Made by a program: the position numbers and the translations under genes. The notes below the pieces were generated by a model. That model was not told the origin of the DNA and made no database searches. It saw only the letters and a list, made by a program, of their open reading frames with translations. From NCBI RefSeq assembly GCF_019749295.1, contig NZ_JACWFG010000003.1, forward strand, positions 57,800 to 121,799: a DNA stretch of 64,000 nt, read 5' to 3'. Source of the stretch: Neobacillus niacini. GTDB taxonomy: Bacteria > Bacillota > Bacilli > Bacillales > Cytobacillaceae. This document shows, in pieces, positions 53,653 through 63,415 of this stretch (positions within the stretch are counted from its first letter, which is position 1; each line of letters begins with the position of its first letter).

Positions 53653-54555
53653 TTAACTAAATGCAAAATAAGACGGGGTTCGCACCCTAACATATTCTCC
53701 ATATCCAGGTTTAAATAAAACCTCTTCCCCTGCTCGTATTACTTTTCCCTTATTAACGGTAACTACAAGTCTATTACTATGATAAAGAAATAACGCCACT
53801 TCATCAACATTCATGATTTCTCTACCTTTGAGAAATAAATTATAACTTAATTCCGCTCCATGCAGTAAACTTGCTTTTTGTGGATATAAACCAATTTTGT
53901 TCAGCACTAGCAGCGATAATGGTTGATTCTCACTTAGTTCCTCTAGGATTGCAGGAATTTTCCCAATTTCCATTATAACCTTCCATTTCGACAAAGCCCT
54001 CTTTGCATCCTTCTTTATATTATTAGAAATTATTGGAACAAGCGGACAATTATACGGAAAGAGAGCCTCCCTTATCCAGCCCCATGGAATTTTTTCTAAT
54101 TCATCGAGGTCATCGACATCAATAAAGATTGCAGGAACCTTTTCTTTTTTACACTGTCTTATAAAGGAAGGAGTCAAAAGCCGAAGTGGAATTTTAACAC
54201 CTATAAGAAAATCAATTGGACTGCTATTGAGCGCTGTTTTTGTATCATTTATCTTTTTCATTAGATCACTTTCATAAGAGACCGGGATATAGGTAAGTAA
54301 TGTGGTGCAGCCTTTCAAAAGGAAATTCTCAATCATATATTTTCGAAACTCCTGGAAGGACGCATTCAAAGGAATACTTGAATCTAGAAGTACGTAAGAT
54401 GGGGTCATAATGAAAGATTCTGCATTCATTTTCATATAATTTTTTTGATGAATTTGATCTCGCTTTGCAGCTATGTGGTTTCCTTTAATCAACAGCGATG
54501 ATTTTGTTAGTTTCGTTTCCTTTAGGATATTGGCATTTTCAATAATATAATCCAT
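53653..54555 (-). CDS. Amidohydrolase-like protein without metal-binding motifs
   Basis: A 300-residue protein. The N-terminus (MDYIIENANILKETKLTKSS) and C-terminus (IGLYPQKASLLHGAELSYNL, then VTVNKGKVIRAGEEVLF) resemble the beta-sandwich ends of amidohydrolases such as NagA. The first-strand HxH motif expected after the PGF/PSY segment is absent: the sequence is TPSYVLLDSSIPLNASF. No HxH or typical metal set is apparent elsewhere, so catalysis is doubtful. AGGTGGCAGG supports the ATG at 54555. It lies between ypiA and aroA, where I recall no B. subtilis gene. Confidence 0.6.
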   Translation of the reverse strand: MDYIIENANILKETKLTKSSLLIKGNHIAAKRDQIHQKNYMKMNAESFIMTPSYVLLDSSIPLNASFQEFRKYMIENFLLKGCTTLLTYIPVSYESDLMKKINDTKTALNSSPIDFLIGVKIPLRLLTPSFIRQCKKEKVPAIFIDVDDLDELEKIPWGWIREALFPYNCPLVPIISNNIKKDAKRALSKWKVIMEIGKIPAILEELSENQPLSLLVLNKIGLYPQKASLLHGAELSYNLFLKGREIMNVDEVALFLYHSNRLVVTVNKGKVIRAGEEVLFKPGYGEYVRVRTPSYFAFS

Positions 54556-54627
54556 CCTGCCACCTCTTTCCAAGCTATCCTTCTTAAAGACAAGCTATGA
54601 GGCATCCTTTAAAACTATTCCAAAAAT

Positions 54628-54654
54628 AAAGAAAGCTGCACAAATGGCAGCTTT
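54628..54654 (-). terminator. aroA terminator
   Basis: AAAGCTGC / GCAGCTTT stem with a 7-nt loop and a following T-rich tract on the minus strand, at the aroA stop codon. Confidence 0.75.
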
Positions 54655-55942
54655 AGTTTTTAAGGCTATTTAAATGGTTGAAGAAGTTTGGATATGACAC
54701 AGAAATGGCGTCTGGATTCTCAAGTTCAACTATGTCCTTCGAGAGCAGTGAAGCAATGGCAAGCATCATTCCAATTCTATGGTCGCCATGACTAGACACT
54801 TTCCCGCCTGTTAGAGTCGTGCCGCCATGAATAATCATACCGTCATCTGTCGCTTCAATTGAAGCTCCCAGCTTCGTTAACTCTTGAACAACCGTATCAA
54901 TTCTGTTGGTTTCTTTTACTTTTAGCTCTGACGCATCCTTAATGATCGTTGTTCCTTCCGCCTGTGTCGCTAACAGGGCAATAATCGGAATCTCATCAAT
55001 AAGTCTAGGAATAACATCACCTTCCACCACTGTTCCTCTTAGACTTGATGTTTTAATCGTAATATCACCTGCTGGTTCAAAGGAATCTGCTTCATTCTGA
55101 GAAATCTCCAAATTGGCTCCCATTTTGTTCATAATCTCAATGATACCAGTTCTTGTCGGATTAAGGCCAACATTCTTTAACACAATTTCACTATTAGGAA
55201 CAATTGCAGCAGCGACAAGGAAAAACGCTGCAGAAGAAATATCTCCAGGAACAAGAATATCTGAAGCAATAAGCCTTTGACCACCTTTTATCGTGATTTC
55301 GCGGTCATTTTTATGAACTTGGCCGCCAAACTTCCGAATCATTCTTTCTGTATGATCACGTGACTCAGCTTTTTCGATAATGATCGTTTCTCCCTCAGCT
55401 TGCAGCCCGGCAAGGATTAGCGCCGATTTCACCTGAGCACTTGCCACAGGCATATTATAGTGTATTGGATTTAAATGCCCGCCTCGAATACTAAGAGGAG
55501 TAAATTCGCCATTATTACGGCCATCAATTTGCGCGCCCATACTGCGAAGCGGCTCTGTTACTCTAGTCATAGGTCTTTTTCCGATAGAGTGATCACCAAT
55601 AATCGAAGAGAAGAATGGTCTTCCCGCTAAAATTCCTAATAATAATCGAATGGTTGTCCCCGAATTTCCAACATCTAATATTTCATCAGGTTCCTTTAAA
55701 CCGTCAAATCCGTTTCCATAAATGATAAGTTCATTGTCATTTTCCTCAATTACAACGCCTAACTTTCGAAAGCAGGAGATCGTACTTAAACAATCATCTC
55801 CAGGAAGAAAATTAGTAACTCTTGTAACACCTTGTGCAATTGAACCGAACATAACGGAACGATGTGAAATTGATTTATCTCCAGGTATTTCTATCATACC
55901 CTTTAGACCTTTCATAGTTGGCTGCAATTCTATTAATTCCAT
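54653..55942 (-). CDS. aroA: 3-phosphoshikimate 1-carboxyvinyltransferase (EPSP synthase)
   Basis: A 429-residue shikimate-pathway enzyme. [40 protein letters not shown] and [15 protein letters not shown] ends are present, along with the KVKETNRI block. Named aroE in B. subtilis. The ATG at 55942 is chosen for AGGTGATGAA upstream. Confidence 0.97.
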   Translation of the reverse strand: MELIELQPTMKGLKGMIEIPGDKSISHRSVMFGSIAQGVTRVTNFLPGDDCLSTISCFRKLGVVIEENDNELIIYGNGFDGLKEPDEILDVGNSGTTIRLLLGILAGRPFFSSIIGDHSIGKRPMTRVTEPLRSMGAQIDGRNNGEFTPLSIRGGHLNPIHYNMPVASAQVKSALILAGLQAEGETIIIEKAESRDHTERMIRKFGGQVHKNDREITIKGGQRLIASDILVPGDISSAAFFLVAAAIVPNSEIVLKNVGLNPTRTGIIEIMNKMGANLEISQNEADSFEPAGDITIKTSSLRGTVVEGDVIPRLIDEIPIIALLATQAEGTTIIKDASELKVKETNRIDTVVQELTKLGASIEATDDGMIIHGGTTLTGGKVSSHGDHRIGMMLAIASLLSKDIVELENPDAISVSYPNFFNHLNSLKN

Positions 55943-55965
55943 TTCATCACCTATATTCAATCAAT

Positions 55966-57075
55966 TTATGTTCCCACCGAGGTAGCGTAGCTTGAGCAGG
56001 AATGAATACATCTTTCTGCCCGCTCGCGATCCTCTTCTGTTTGAAAACTAATAACTAGTACCCCATATATCTCATCTTCTCGAGTTTCTAATATTCGAAT
56101 ATTTGTTATACTAATATTTTCTTTTGCAAGGTATCCAGTGACCTCAGATACGACACCAGGATAATCGGGAACGTCTACAAAGAGATCATAAAAGGCAGGT
56201 ATTGCTCCTTTTTCTCTTAACGGCAGACCATCACGGTATTGCTTAGCCTGTTGAAAATAGCGATAAATTTCTCCGCCATTTTCTTCCTCAAGGATCCCCT
56301 TCACCCAATCCATCTCTTCTTTCCACTGATCAATCAAATCTATTAATACCTTACGATTATGCAGCAAAATGTCCTTCCACATTTCCGGGCTGCTCGAAGC
56401 AATCCTAGTAATATCCCGAAACCCGCCTGCTGCTAACCGTGGAATAAGACTTTCTTCTTCCGCTAGCCTTTCCGTTTGCCGGACAATCGAAGCTGCAATA
56501 ATATGAGGGAAATGACTAACGATCCCAGTTAAATAATCATGTGTATCAGGTGTTACACTCAAAAATTTCGCATTTGTCCCTTTGAGCCAATCCTTTAAGA
56601 CTTCCACTTTTGCCCCCTCAATATGAGGCTCTGGCGTAAGCAGGTAAAAAGCATTTTCGAAGAGAATTTCTTTTGCAGCTGACACACCACTTTTATGAGA
56701 TCCAGCCATTGGATGCCCGCCGATAAAGGTGTATCCTCTTTGCGCAAGGCTTTTTGCATTGGCAACAATTTTACTTTTTGTACTTCCGGTGTCAGTAATG
56801 ATTACATCTGAATTTAACTGCTGTTCCGACAAAATCTGAAGGATAGCTTCCGTCTCTATCACTGGTGCCGAAATGATTATTAAATCTGCAGATTTTGCAC
56901 CCTCAGCAATATCTCCAGCTACTTCATCTACCACACCTAGCATTTTTGCAAGCCTGGCCTGTTCTAGATGAATATCATAGCCAATAATAATAGCCTTTTT
57001 ATGTTCTTTTTTTATACATAAAGCTAATGAACCGCCAATTAATCCAAGTCCAATAACAAACACTCGGCCTTCCAT
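55966..57075 (-). CDS. tyrA: Prephenate dehydrogenase with ACT domain
   Basis: A 369-residue enzyme: N-terminal NAD fold with VIGLGLIGGSLALCIKKEHK, the GGHPMAGSHKSGVSAAKE catalytic loop, and a C-terminal ACT domain (about 295-365, DYPGVVSEVTGYLAKENISI) for allosteric feedback. It makes 4-hydroxyphenylpyruvate for tyrosine. Between hisC and aroA. Confidence 0.96.
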   Translation of the reverse strand: MEGRVFVIGLGLIGGSLALCIKKEHKKAIIIGYDIHLEQARLAKMLGVVDEVAGDIAEGAKSADLIIISAPVIETEAILQILSEQQLNSDVIITDTGSTKSKIVANAKSLAQRGYTFIGGHPMAGSHKSGVSAAKEILFENAFYLLTPEPHIEGAKVEVLKDWLKGTNAKFLSVTPDTHDYLTGIVSHFPHIIAASIVRQTERLAEEESLIPRLAAGGFRDITRIASSSPEMWKDILLHNRKVLIDLIDQWKEEMDWVKGILEEENGGEIYRYFQQAKQYRDGLPLREKGAIPAFYDLFVDVPDYPGVVSEVTGYLAKENISITNIRILETREDEIYGVLVISFQTEEDRERAERCIHSCSSYATSVGT

Positions 57076-57086
57076 TGGTAGTCCCC

Positions 57087-58202
57087 CTATATTCCACTCA
57101 GTTTAGCAGAATTTTGTTGTTTTGATAAAAATTCACCTAAGGCTCTGAGGACACCCTCATTTTGTTCAGCTGAGCCCACAGTAATTCTTAAAGCCGAAGG
57201 AAATCCTAAAGCTTTACCTGATCTGACAATATAGCCTCTTTCCAATAGAAATTGAAATCCTAAATCAGCATCAGCATTTATATCAATTAAAATAAAATTA
57301 GTTTGAGAGGGATAGTAGTTTAAATCATACCGCTTACAGAAGTCATAGAATTGAGCTAAACCTTGTTTGTTCTTCTCCTTACAGGTTTGAACAAATTCCT
57401 GATCTTCAATTGCAGCTATTGCCGCAGCCTGTCCGAAAGAATTAACATTAAAAGGTTCTCTTGCAGGTTCCAGCGCTTGAATAATCGAAGGATTAGCAAC
57501 TCCATACCCTACTCTTAATGAAGCAAGACCATAAATTTTCGAGAAGGTTCGCAGCACAATTAAATTCGGATAATTTTTTGTTAATTCTATTGAATCGTAA
57601 TAATCATCTGCAAATACATATTCATAGTAGGCCTCATCCAAAACAACTAAAACATGAGAAGGAACTTTATCTAAAAATGCGATTAATCTATTCTCTGATA
57701 CATATGTACCTGTTGGATTGTTAGGGCTGCAAACCCAAACTACATTTGTATTATCATCAATGGCAGCTGCCATTCTCTCCAAATCATGCTGCCCATCAAG
57801 TAATGGAATTTCCCTTATTTCTGCTCCTTCAATCACAGCATTATGTTTGTATTGTGAAAAGGAAGGGGTCGCCATTACGGTATTTGCTCCCGGATGCAAT
57901 AACGCCCTTGAAATGATTTGAATAATATTATCCGAGCCATTACCAAATATAAGTTCATCTTGGTTTACTTTTAAAAATGAAGCTACTGATTCTCTTAAAC
58001 CTGTCATATAGCCATCAGGGTAAATAGCAAAACCTGGTTGAGAATTTTGTAATGCAGTAAGAACCTTCTTCGAGCACCCAAAAGGGTTCTCATTTGATGC
58101 TAACTTAACAATTTGATCTAATTTATATTGTTTTTTTACTGACTCGATTGATTTACCTGGCTGATATGGAGTCAGTGTTAATAACTGCTTTTTCCATCTC
58201 AT
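57087..58202 (-). CDS. hisC: Histidinol-phosphate (aromatic) aminotransferase
   Basis: A 371-residue PLP aminotransferase. The PLP lysine is in RTFSKIYGLASLRVGYGVAN; CSPNNPTGTYVSENRLIAFL and VLDEAYYEYV are cofactor sites. In B. subtilis the same gene serves histidine and aromatic amino acid synthesis. The ATG at 58202 follows GGAGTGGAAAG. The trp operon that precedes it in B. subtilis is not here. Confidence 0.94.
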   Translation of the reverse strand: MRWKKQLLTLTPYQPGKSIESVKKQYKLDQIVKLASNENPFGCSKKVLTALQNSQPGFAIYPDGYMTGLRESVASFLKVNQDELIFGNGSDNIIQIISRALLHPGANTVMATPSFSQYKHNAVIEGAEIREIPLLDGQHDLERMAAAIDDNTNVVWVCSPNNPTGTYVSENRLIAFLDKVPSHVLVVLDEAYYEYVFADDYYDSIELTKNYPNLIVLRTFSKIYGLASLRVGYGVANPSIIQALEPAREPFNVNSFGQAAAIAAIEDQEFVQTCKEKNKQGLAQFYDFCKRYDLNYYPSQTNFILIDINADADLGFQFLLERGYIVRSGKALGFPSALRITVGSAEQNEGVLRALGEFLSKQQNSAKLSGI

Positions 58203-58244
58203 TTCTTTCCACTCCATCCGTATATGATGATATTTATTCTGAGT

Positions 58245-58619
58245 TTATTTCGACGTGGTATTGCCTAAATCAGGCCGTAAAACCGTTGCCCCTCCTAAAT
58301 ATACATGGACAATTTCTTCCTGAGGGACTGCCGTATTAACATGCAGCATGATTCTAACGCACATCTGTAATGAATTCGGTACTGGTAATTCCCTCATACA
58401 CATAACAGGTACATAAGTCCACCCGGCGAATTTGCGGAGTGCTTTAGCAGGGAATGCAGCGTTTAGATCTTCAGTTGTAGAAATAAAAGCCGAAGCTACC
58501 TGCTCTGGAAGGATATTGTTATCCTCAATTAATTGTTTCAAAAGTATTTCTGTTGCCGATACGATGGCCTCTTCGGTATTGCAATCAACAGTGACTGCTC
58601 CCCTCACCCCTCTAATCAT
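58245..58619 (-). CDS. aroH: Chorismate mutase, AroH type
   Basis: A 124-residue trimeric-type mutase. Conserved parts: IRGVRGAVTVDCNTEEAIVS, FISTTEDLNAAFPAKALRKF, VPVMCMRELPVPNSLQMCVR. It converts chorismate to prephenate, feeding tyrA. Between aroB and hisC. Confidence 0.96.
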   Translation of the reverse strand: MIRGVRGAVTVDCNTEEAIVSATEILLKQLIEDNNILPEQVASAFISTTEDLNAAFPAKALRKFAGWTYVPVMCMRELPVPNSLQMCVRIMLHVNTAVPQEEIVHVYLGGATVLRPDLGNTTSK

Positions 58620-58637
58620 GAAAAATCCCCCTTGTTC

Positions 58638-59708
58638 TTATAGATTCTTGAGCTGGTCTAATAAAAAATCATCCGATAGCTCTTGAAGTTTTGGTATACC
58701 TATTTGCTCTAACAATACAAATTTTACTGCCCCGGCTGCAGATTTTTTATCCTGCTTCATCTTTGACAACAATCTCTCAGGTGACAGGTGCGGAGGAATC
58801 TCTGTTTGATAACCAAGCCCCTTTACCCAGGTAACAAACTCATCTGTATTAAAGGTTAATCCTGCTATTTCTTTACTGAGCTTTAAAGCAAAGATCATTC
58901 CAATCATAACCGCTTCACCATGTGTGAAATTACCATAGCCCATTTCCGATTCAATGGCGTGTCCTAAAGTATGTCCAAAATTCAAGTAAGCTCGAACTCC
59001 AGTCTCTTTTTCGTCCTTTGAAACAAACTCATTCTTTATTTTTATCCCTTTTGTAAGTGATTCAAATAATTGATCTGAAGTTAAGGATTTTAGATCGTGA
59101 ATATCTGACTTTAACCAATGATAAAAAGTAGAATCATAAATAAGTGCATGTTTAATAACCTCTGCAAAACCAGACCGAATTTCTTGCTCAGGTAATGTAT
59201 GGAGAAAGTTAAGGTCATAAAAAACAGCTTCGGGCTGGTGAAAAGCCCCTATCATATTTTTTCCCAGCGGATGATTTATAGCCACTTTCCCCCCTACCGC
59301 ACTATCATGTGCGAGTATAGTGGTGGGAACCTGAATAAAGGGTATACCTCTCATGAACGATGCCGCAACAAAACCTGATAGATCTCCAACCGCACCACCG
59401 CCAAGAGCGATAATGGCAGATTTACGGTCTAACCGGTTTTCTAACGCCACTGACAATGCCTCGTAGTATACCTCGAACGTTTTTGCTTTTTCACCGCTTG
59501 GCGCAGTAAAAATAGCAGGATTCCATTGAGACAATAGCGGTACCACTTTATCAAGATGTATACTCCCAACTGTCTCATCCGTAATAATTAATACTCTGGT
59601 GAGGTTTGGAAAATGATTGTTTAAAAAAGTTCTAATCTCATTTAATATACCTTCGCCAACAAACACATTATAGCTTTTCGAACTCGTTTGAATGTGAATG
59701 GCTTCCAT
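58638..59708 (-). CDS. aroB: 3-dehydroquinate synthase
   Basis: A 356-residue NAD- and metal-dependent enzyme. The signature GGGAVGDLSGFVAASFMRGI, FIQVPTTILAHDSAVGGKVA and the metal-binding FGHTLGHAIESEMGYGNFTH are intact. Second shikimate step. It overlaps aroC by 1 bp. Confidence 0.97.
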   Translation of the reverse strand: MEAIHIQTSSKSYNVFVGEGILNEIRTFLNNHFPNLTRVLIITDETVGSIHLDKVVPLLSQWNPAIFTAPSGEKAKTFEVYYEALSVALENRLDRKSAIIALGGGAVGDLSGFVAASFMRGIPFIQVPTTILAHDSAVGGKVAINHPLGKNMIGAFHQPEAVFYDLNFLHTLPEQEIRSGFAEVIKHALIYDSTFYHWLKSDIHDLKSLTSDQLFESLTKGIKIKNEFVSKDEKETGVRAYLNFGHTLGHAIESEMGYGNFTHGEAVMIGMIFALKLSKEIAGLTFNTDEFVTWVKGLGYQTEIPPHLSPERLLSKMKQDKKSAAGAVKFVLLEQIGIPKLQELSDDFLLDQLKNL

Positions 59709-60886
59709 TAAAATTCCCTCGCGTATTCACGCTGGCGGTTTATTTCAGCCGCAAAGGTTTCAAAACGATCACTATAAAATTGTTCGATAAGTGAATTGGC
59801 TAATTCCCACGCGACAACATGCTCTGCAACTACCGCCGCAGCAGGAACAGCACAACTATCAGAACGCTCTACACTCGCAGAAAATGGTTCCTTACTATCG
59901 ATATCAACACTCATCAATGGCTTATAAAGCGTTGGAATTGGCTTCATCACTCCACGAACTACGATAGGCATCCCTGTGGTCATACCGCCTTCAAAACCGC
60001 CTAAACGATTTGTTTTACGAGTATAGCCATTTTCTTGATCCCAAACAATTTCATCATGCACTTCACTTCCTGGCTTTCTTGCAGCTTCAAAGCCAATTCC
60101 AAACTCTACTCCTTTAAATGCATTAATACTAATTATTGCTGCAGCTAGCTTTGCATCTAATTTTCTATCATATTGAACATAACTTCCCACACCTGCAGGC
60201 ATACCCGCAGCAATAACTTCTACAACCCCGCCTATTGAATCACCATTCTTCTTAGCGTTGTCTATTGCATTCATCATGTCCTGTTCTACATCTGGGTCCC
60301 CGCAGCGTACTGGCGAAAGCTCTGTTCTTTCCTTCAACTCTGCAATTGTTAGGTCTGGATTGGCTTTGGCCTTAATACCGCCAATTTCAACCACATGAGA
60401 TACAAGTGTAACACCTACTAAAGATAAAAGTTTCTTAGCAACTGCACCTGCTGCAACTCTTACAGTCGTTTCTCGTGCAGATGAACGCTCGAGAACATTC
60501 CGCATATCTCGATGGCCGTATTTTATCGCACCATTTAAATCTGCATGTCCAGGTCTTGGACGGGTAATTTTTCGTTTTACTTCATCTTCTTGACCTTCTA
60601 TTAATGGGTCTGCCCCCATAATTTTCGTCCAATGTTTCCAGTCATTATTCTTTACGACAAGAGCAACTGGAGAGCCTAGTGTTTCTCCATGTCTTACTCC
60701 TGAAGTGATTTCAACAGTATCTTTTTCAATTTGCATTCGCCTGCCGCGGCCGTACCCCTGCTGCCGTCTTGCAAGTTCCGTATTAATATCCTCTGCCAAT
60801 AATGGCATACCTGCTGGCAGTCCTTCTAATATTGTCGTTAATTGTGGACCGTGTGATTCCCCTGCTGTTAAATATCTCATTCCCAT
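59708..60886 (-). CDS. aroC: Chorismate synthase
   Basis: A 392-residue FMN-dependent enzyme. [59 protein letters not shown] and [20 protein letters not shown] are family signatures. Named aroF in B. subtilis. GGGGGAAAG supports the ATG at 60886. The cheR gene that lies between it and ndk in B. subtilis is absent; the 230-bp gap shows no gene. Confidence 0.97.
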   Translation of the reverse strand: MGMRYLTAGESHGPQLTTILEGLPAGMPLLAEDINTELARRQQGYGRGRRMQIEKDTVEITSGVRHGETLGSPVALVVKNNDWKHWTKIMGADPLIEGQEDEVKRKITRPRPGHADLNGAIKYGHRDMRNVLERSSARETTVRVAAGAVAKKLLSLVGVTLVSHVVEIGGIKAKANPDLTIAELKERTELSPVRCGDPDVEQDMMNAIDNAKKNGDSIGGVVEVIAAGMPAGVGSYVQYDRKLDAKLAAAIISINAFKGVEFGIGFEAARKPGSEVHDEIVWDQENGYTRKTNRLGGFEGGMTTGMPIVVRGVMKPIPTLYKPLMSVDIDSKEPFSASVERSDSCAVPAAAVVAEHVVAWELANSLIEQFYSDRFETFAAEINRQREYAREF

Positions 60887-61076
60887 GACTCTTTCCCCCT
60901 TCAACTCATTAAAGGATTTTATTCAATATACCATATACAGACTAATATAGTAAGTATAATTATCTGAAAATAGCATAAATTGATAGATGATTATTTATTT
61001 AATGATAATCACAGTTTATCCATTTGTACACTATTGTTACCGAAATATTTTTATAATTTTTGATGTATGCGCATAC

Positions 61077-61117
61077 AAAAAAAGCACTTGTATTTTTCTA
61101 TACAAGTGCTTTTTTTG
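61077..61117. terminator. Strong terminator after ndk
   Basis: AAAAAAAGCACTTGTAT pairs with ATACAAGTGCTTTTTTT around a 6-nt loop. Confidence 0.9.
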
Positions 61118-61123
61118 TATATA

Positions 61124-61570
61124 TTAGTAAATCCATTCGTTAACTAGTTTAGAGTACTCTACTACGCCGCCATCTTTAAAGAACAAGCCAATTTCACGTT
61201 CTGCACTTGCAGGTGAATCTGAACCGTGAATAACATTCTTTCCAACCGTTAAGCCAAAATCGCCGCGGATAGTACCTGGTGCTGCATCTTTAGGATTGGT
61301 AGATCCCATCATTTGACGTGCAGTTGCAATAACATTCTCACCTTGCCAGACCATAGCGAAAACAGGGCCGGATGTAATGAAATCTACTAGTTCACCAAAG
61401 AATGGACGTTCTTTGTGTTCGCCATAGTGCTCCTGTGCAAGTTCAGTAGGAATGCTCATTAATTTAGCGCCTACTAATTGGAAACCCTTTTTTTCAAAAC
61501 GAGCAACAACTTCTCCGATTAAATTACGCTGTACACCATCAGGCTTCACCATTAAAAATGTTTTTTCCAT
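61124..61570 (-). CDS. ndk: Nucleoside diphosphate kinase
   Basis: A 148-residue NDK. The phospho-histidine is in [20 protein letters not shown]; the N-terminus [20 protein letters not shown] is typical. Equilibrates NTP pools. TAGGAGTGG sets the ATG at 61570; longer in-frame reading upstream is non-coding in character. Confidence 0.97.
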   Translation of the reverse strand: MEKTFLMVKPDGVQRNLIGEVVARFEKKGFQLVGAKLMSIPTELAQEHYGEHKERPFFGELVDFITSGPVFAMVWQGENVIATARQMMGSTNPKDAAPGTIRGDFGLTVGKNVIHGSDSPASAEREIGLFFKDGGVVEYSKLVNEWIY

Positions 61571-61669
61571 GAATTCCACTCCTAAAATAGTATGTATAAT
61601 AATTGTCATAGTGGGACAATCCATTGAAATGTTATCATTTTTTGGAAAATTTCGCAAGTCTATTAAAAA

Positions 61670-61692
61670 GGAGCTAATCTCTGATTAGCTCC
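61670..61692 (-). terminator. Hairpin terminator after hepT
   Basis: GGAGCTAATC / GATTAGCTCC, 10-bp perfect stem with a 3-nt loop, then TTTTTAAT on the minus strand. Confidence 0.85.
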
Positions 61693-61698
61693 TAGCAT

Positions 61699-62661
61699 TT
61701 AATATTTTCGGCGGCCGATGAATTTTGCAATATCCCGCAGTGTTTTTTTTGCTCTATTAGAGGGCAGATCTTCTAATACTGCCAATGCTTTATCAAGATA
61801 CAAATCACTTAAGGCGATAGATTTTTCAATCGCACCTGAAGCTTTAATTAGTGAGATAATTTTTTGTATCTGAACTGGCTCCATATCCTCATGAACCTTT
61901 TCAATTTCACGTCGAATGGTTTCATTCTCCATAGCATATAGCGCAGGAGCAGTGATGTTTCCTTGAAGCAAATCACTGCCTGCGGGTTTTCCCAGCTCCT
62001 CCTCTGATGAGGTAAAGTCGAGAATATCATCTGTAATTTGAAAAGCCATCCCAACATAATAGCCAAATAAATACAGTTTATTATGTATAGACTCTTCTAC
62101 ATCAGCTGCAATAGCACCAAGCTGGCAGCTTGCTGAGATTAACAATGCCGTCTTTCGTTTGATTCTTCTTAAATAATCCCGAAGATTTTGATTAAAACGA
62201 TACTTGTCTTTTATCTGTTGAATTTCACCAACAGTTACCTCAACAATGGTATGGGCTAATATTTTATGAGCTAAGGGCTTATGAATGCCACTCATCAGTT
62301 CCAGTGACAGCGCAAAGATAAAATCACCCGTATACATAGCTGTCTTATTGTCCCATTTCGCTTTAACCGTTGGCTGGCCTCTTCGCAAATCCGCGTCGTC
62401 GATAACATCATCATGAACTAATGAAGCCATGTGGATCAGTTCTAGAGCAACAGCCACATTCTTCATTACATTAATATCATAGTTGCCGAACTTTCCTGCC
62501 AATAAAACAAAAACAGGACGAATCCTTTTACCACCTGCCTGCAGGGTATGTAAAGAAGCCCGTTTCAAAAGAAGAGAGTCCGCCTGAATGGTCTCTTCTA
62601 ACGTTCTTTCAATTAAATTAATATCTGAATTCAAAAATGAATACATCATCTTTAATTTCAT
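61699..62661 (-). CDS. hepT: Heptaprenyl diphosphate synthase component II
   Basis: A 320-residue trans-prenyltransferase. The two Asp-rich motifs are DDVIDDADLRRG and DDILDFTSSEEELGKPAGSD. With HepS it makes the C35 chain of menaquinone-7. A short run with menG and hepS, in the order conserved in Bacillus. Confidence 0.96.
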   Translation of the reverse strand: MKLKMMYSFLNSDINLIERTLEETIQADSLLLKRASLHTLQAGGKRIRPVFVLLAGKFGNYDINVMKNVAVALELIHMASLVHDDVIDDADLRRGQPTVKAKWDNKTAMYTGDFIFALSLELMSGIHKPLAHKILAHTIVEVTVGEIQQIKDKYRFNQNLRDYLRRIKRKTALLISASCQLGAIAADVEESIHNKLYLFGYYVGMAFQITDDILDFTSSEEELGKPAGSDLLQGNITAPALYAMENETIRREIEKVHEDMEPVQIQKIISLIKASGAIEKSIALSDLYLDKALAVLEDLPSNRAKKTLRDIAKFIGRRKY

Positions 62662-62706
62662 TTGTATTCACCAGCTTTTCGTCCTGTTTACATGTCTAAT
62701 TACAAA

Positions 62707-63411
62707 TTACCTTTTATAACCGATATGAACTGCAGCCGCTCCACCACTATACGGTTTATAAAAAACATTTTTAAAACCAGCAGTTTCAAACATTTTCGCT
62801 AATTCTTTCATACCTGGGAAATCCCGGGCAGATTCCTGGAGCCACGAGTATTCTTGATAACTCTTTGCAAATAACTTGCCAAACATAGGCATGATAAATT
62901 TAAAGTAGAAATAAAATAACTGTTTATAACCAGGTAAGGTAGGCTGGGATGTTTCTAGGCAAACTGCAATGCCTCCTGGTTTTACTACACGGTGCATTTC
63001 TTTTAATACTTGCAGGTAATCAGGTACATTCCTCAAACCAAAACCTATAGTCACATAGTCAAAGCTGTTATCCGGGAAAGGAAGTTCCATGGCATTACCA
63101 TGTATTAAAGTTACCTGGTTTAGACCTAAATTTTTTACTTTTTCTAAACCCACGTTTAGCATATTTTGACTAAAATCTAATCCATTAACCTCACCAGAAG
63201 GGCCAACGGCCTCAGCTAGGGCAATCGTCCAGTCACCTGTTCCACAACATACATCAAGCGCTTTCGAACCTGGCTTAACATTCATTCTTTTCATTGTATC
63301 TTTACGCCATTTGATGTGCTGCTGAAAACTAATTACTGAGTTCATTTTATCGTAGTTATCTGAGATTTTTTCAAATACCTTATGAACTCGTTGTTCCTTA
63401 GATTGCTGCAT
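62707..63411 (-). CDS. menG: Demethylmenaquinone methyltransferase
   Basis: A 234-residue SAM methyltransferase of the UbiE/MenG family. [20 protein letters not shown] is the SAM loop; [20 protein letters not shown] and the C-terminal [11 protein letters not shown] complete the family pattern. Last step of menaquinone synthesis (menH in B. subtilis nomenclature). Located between hepS and hepT. Confidence 0.96.
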   Translation of the reverse strand: MQQSKEQRVHKVFEKISDNYDKMNSVISFQQHIKWRKDTMKRMNVKPGSKALDVCCGTGDWTIALAEAVGPSGEVNGLDFSQNMLNVGLEKVKNLGLNQVTLIHGNAMELPFPDNSFDYVTIGFGLRNVPDYLQVLKEMHRVVKPGGIAVCLETSQPTLPGYKQLFYFYFKFIMPMFGKLFAKSYQEYSWLQESARDFPGMKELAKMFETAGFKNVFYKPYSGGAAAVHIGYKR

Positions 63412-63415
63412 ACGC

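Noticed and set aside
60960..61020. Fur-like sequence TGATAATCACAG near 61002
   Set aside because: Only the left half matches; the right half lacks the ATTATCA complement.
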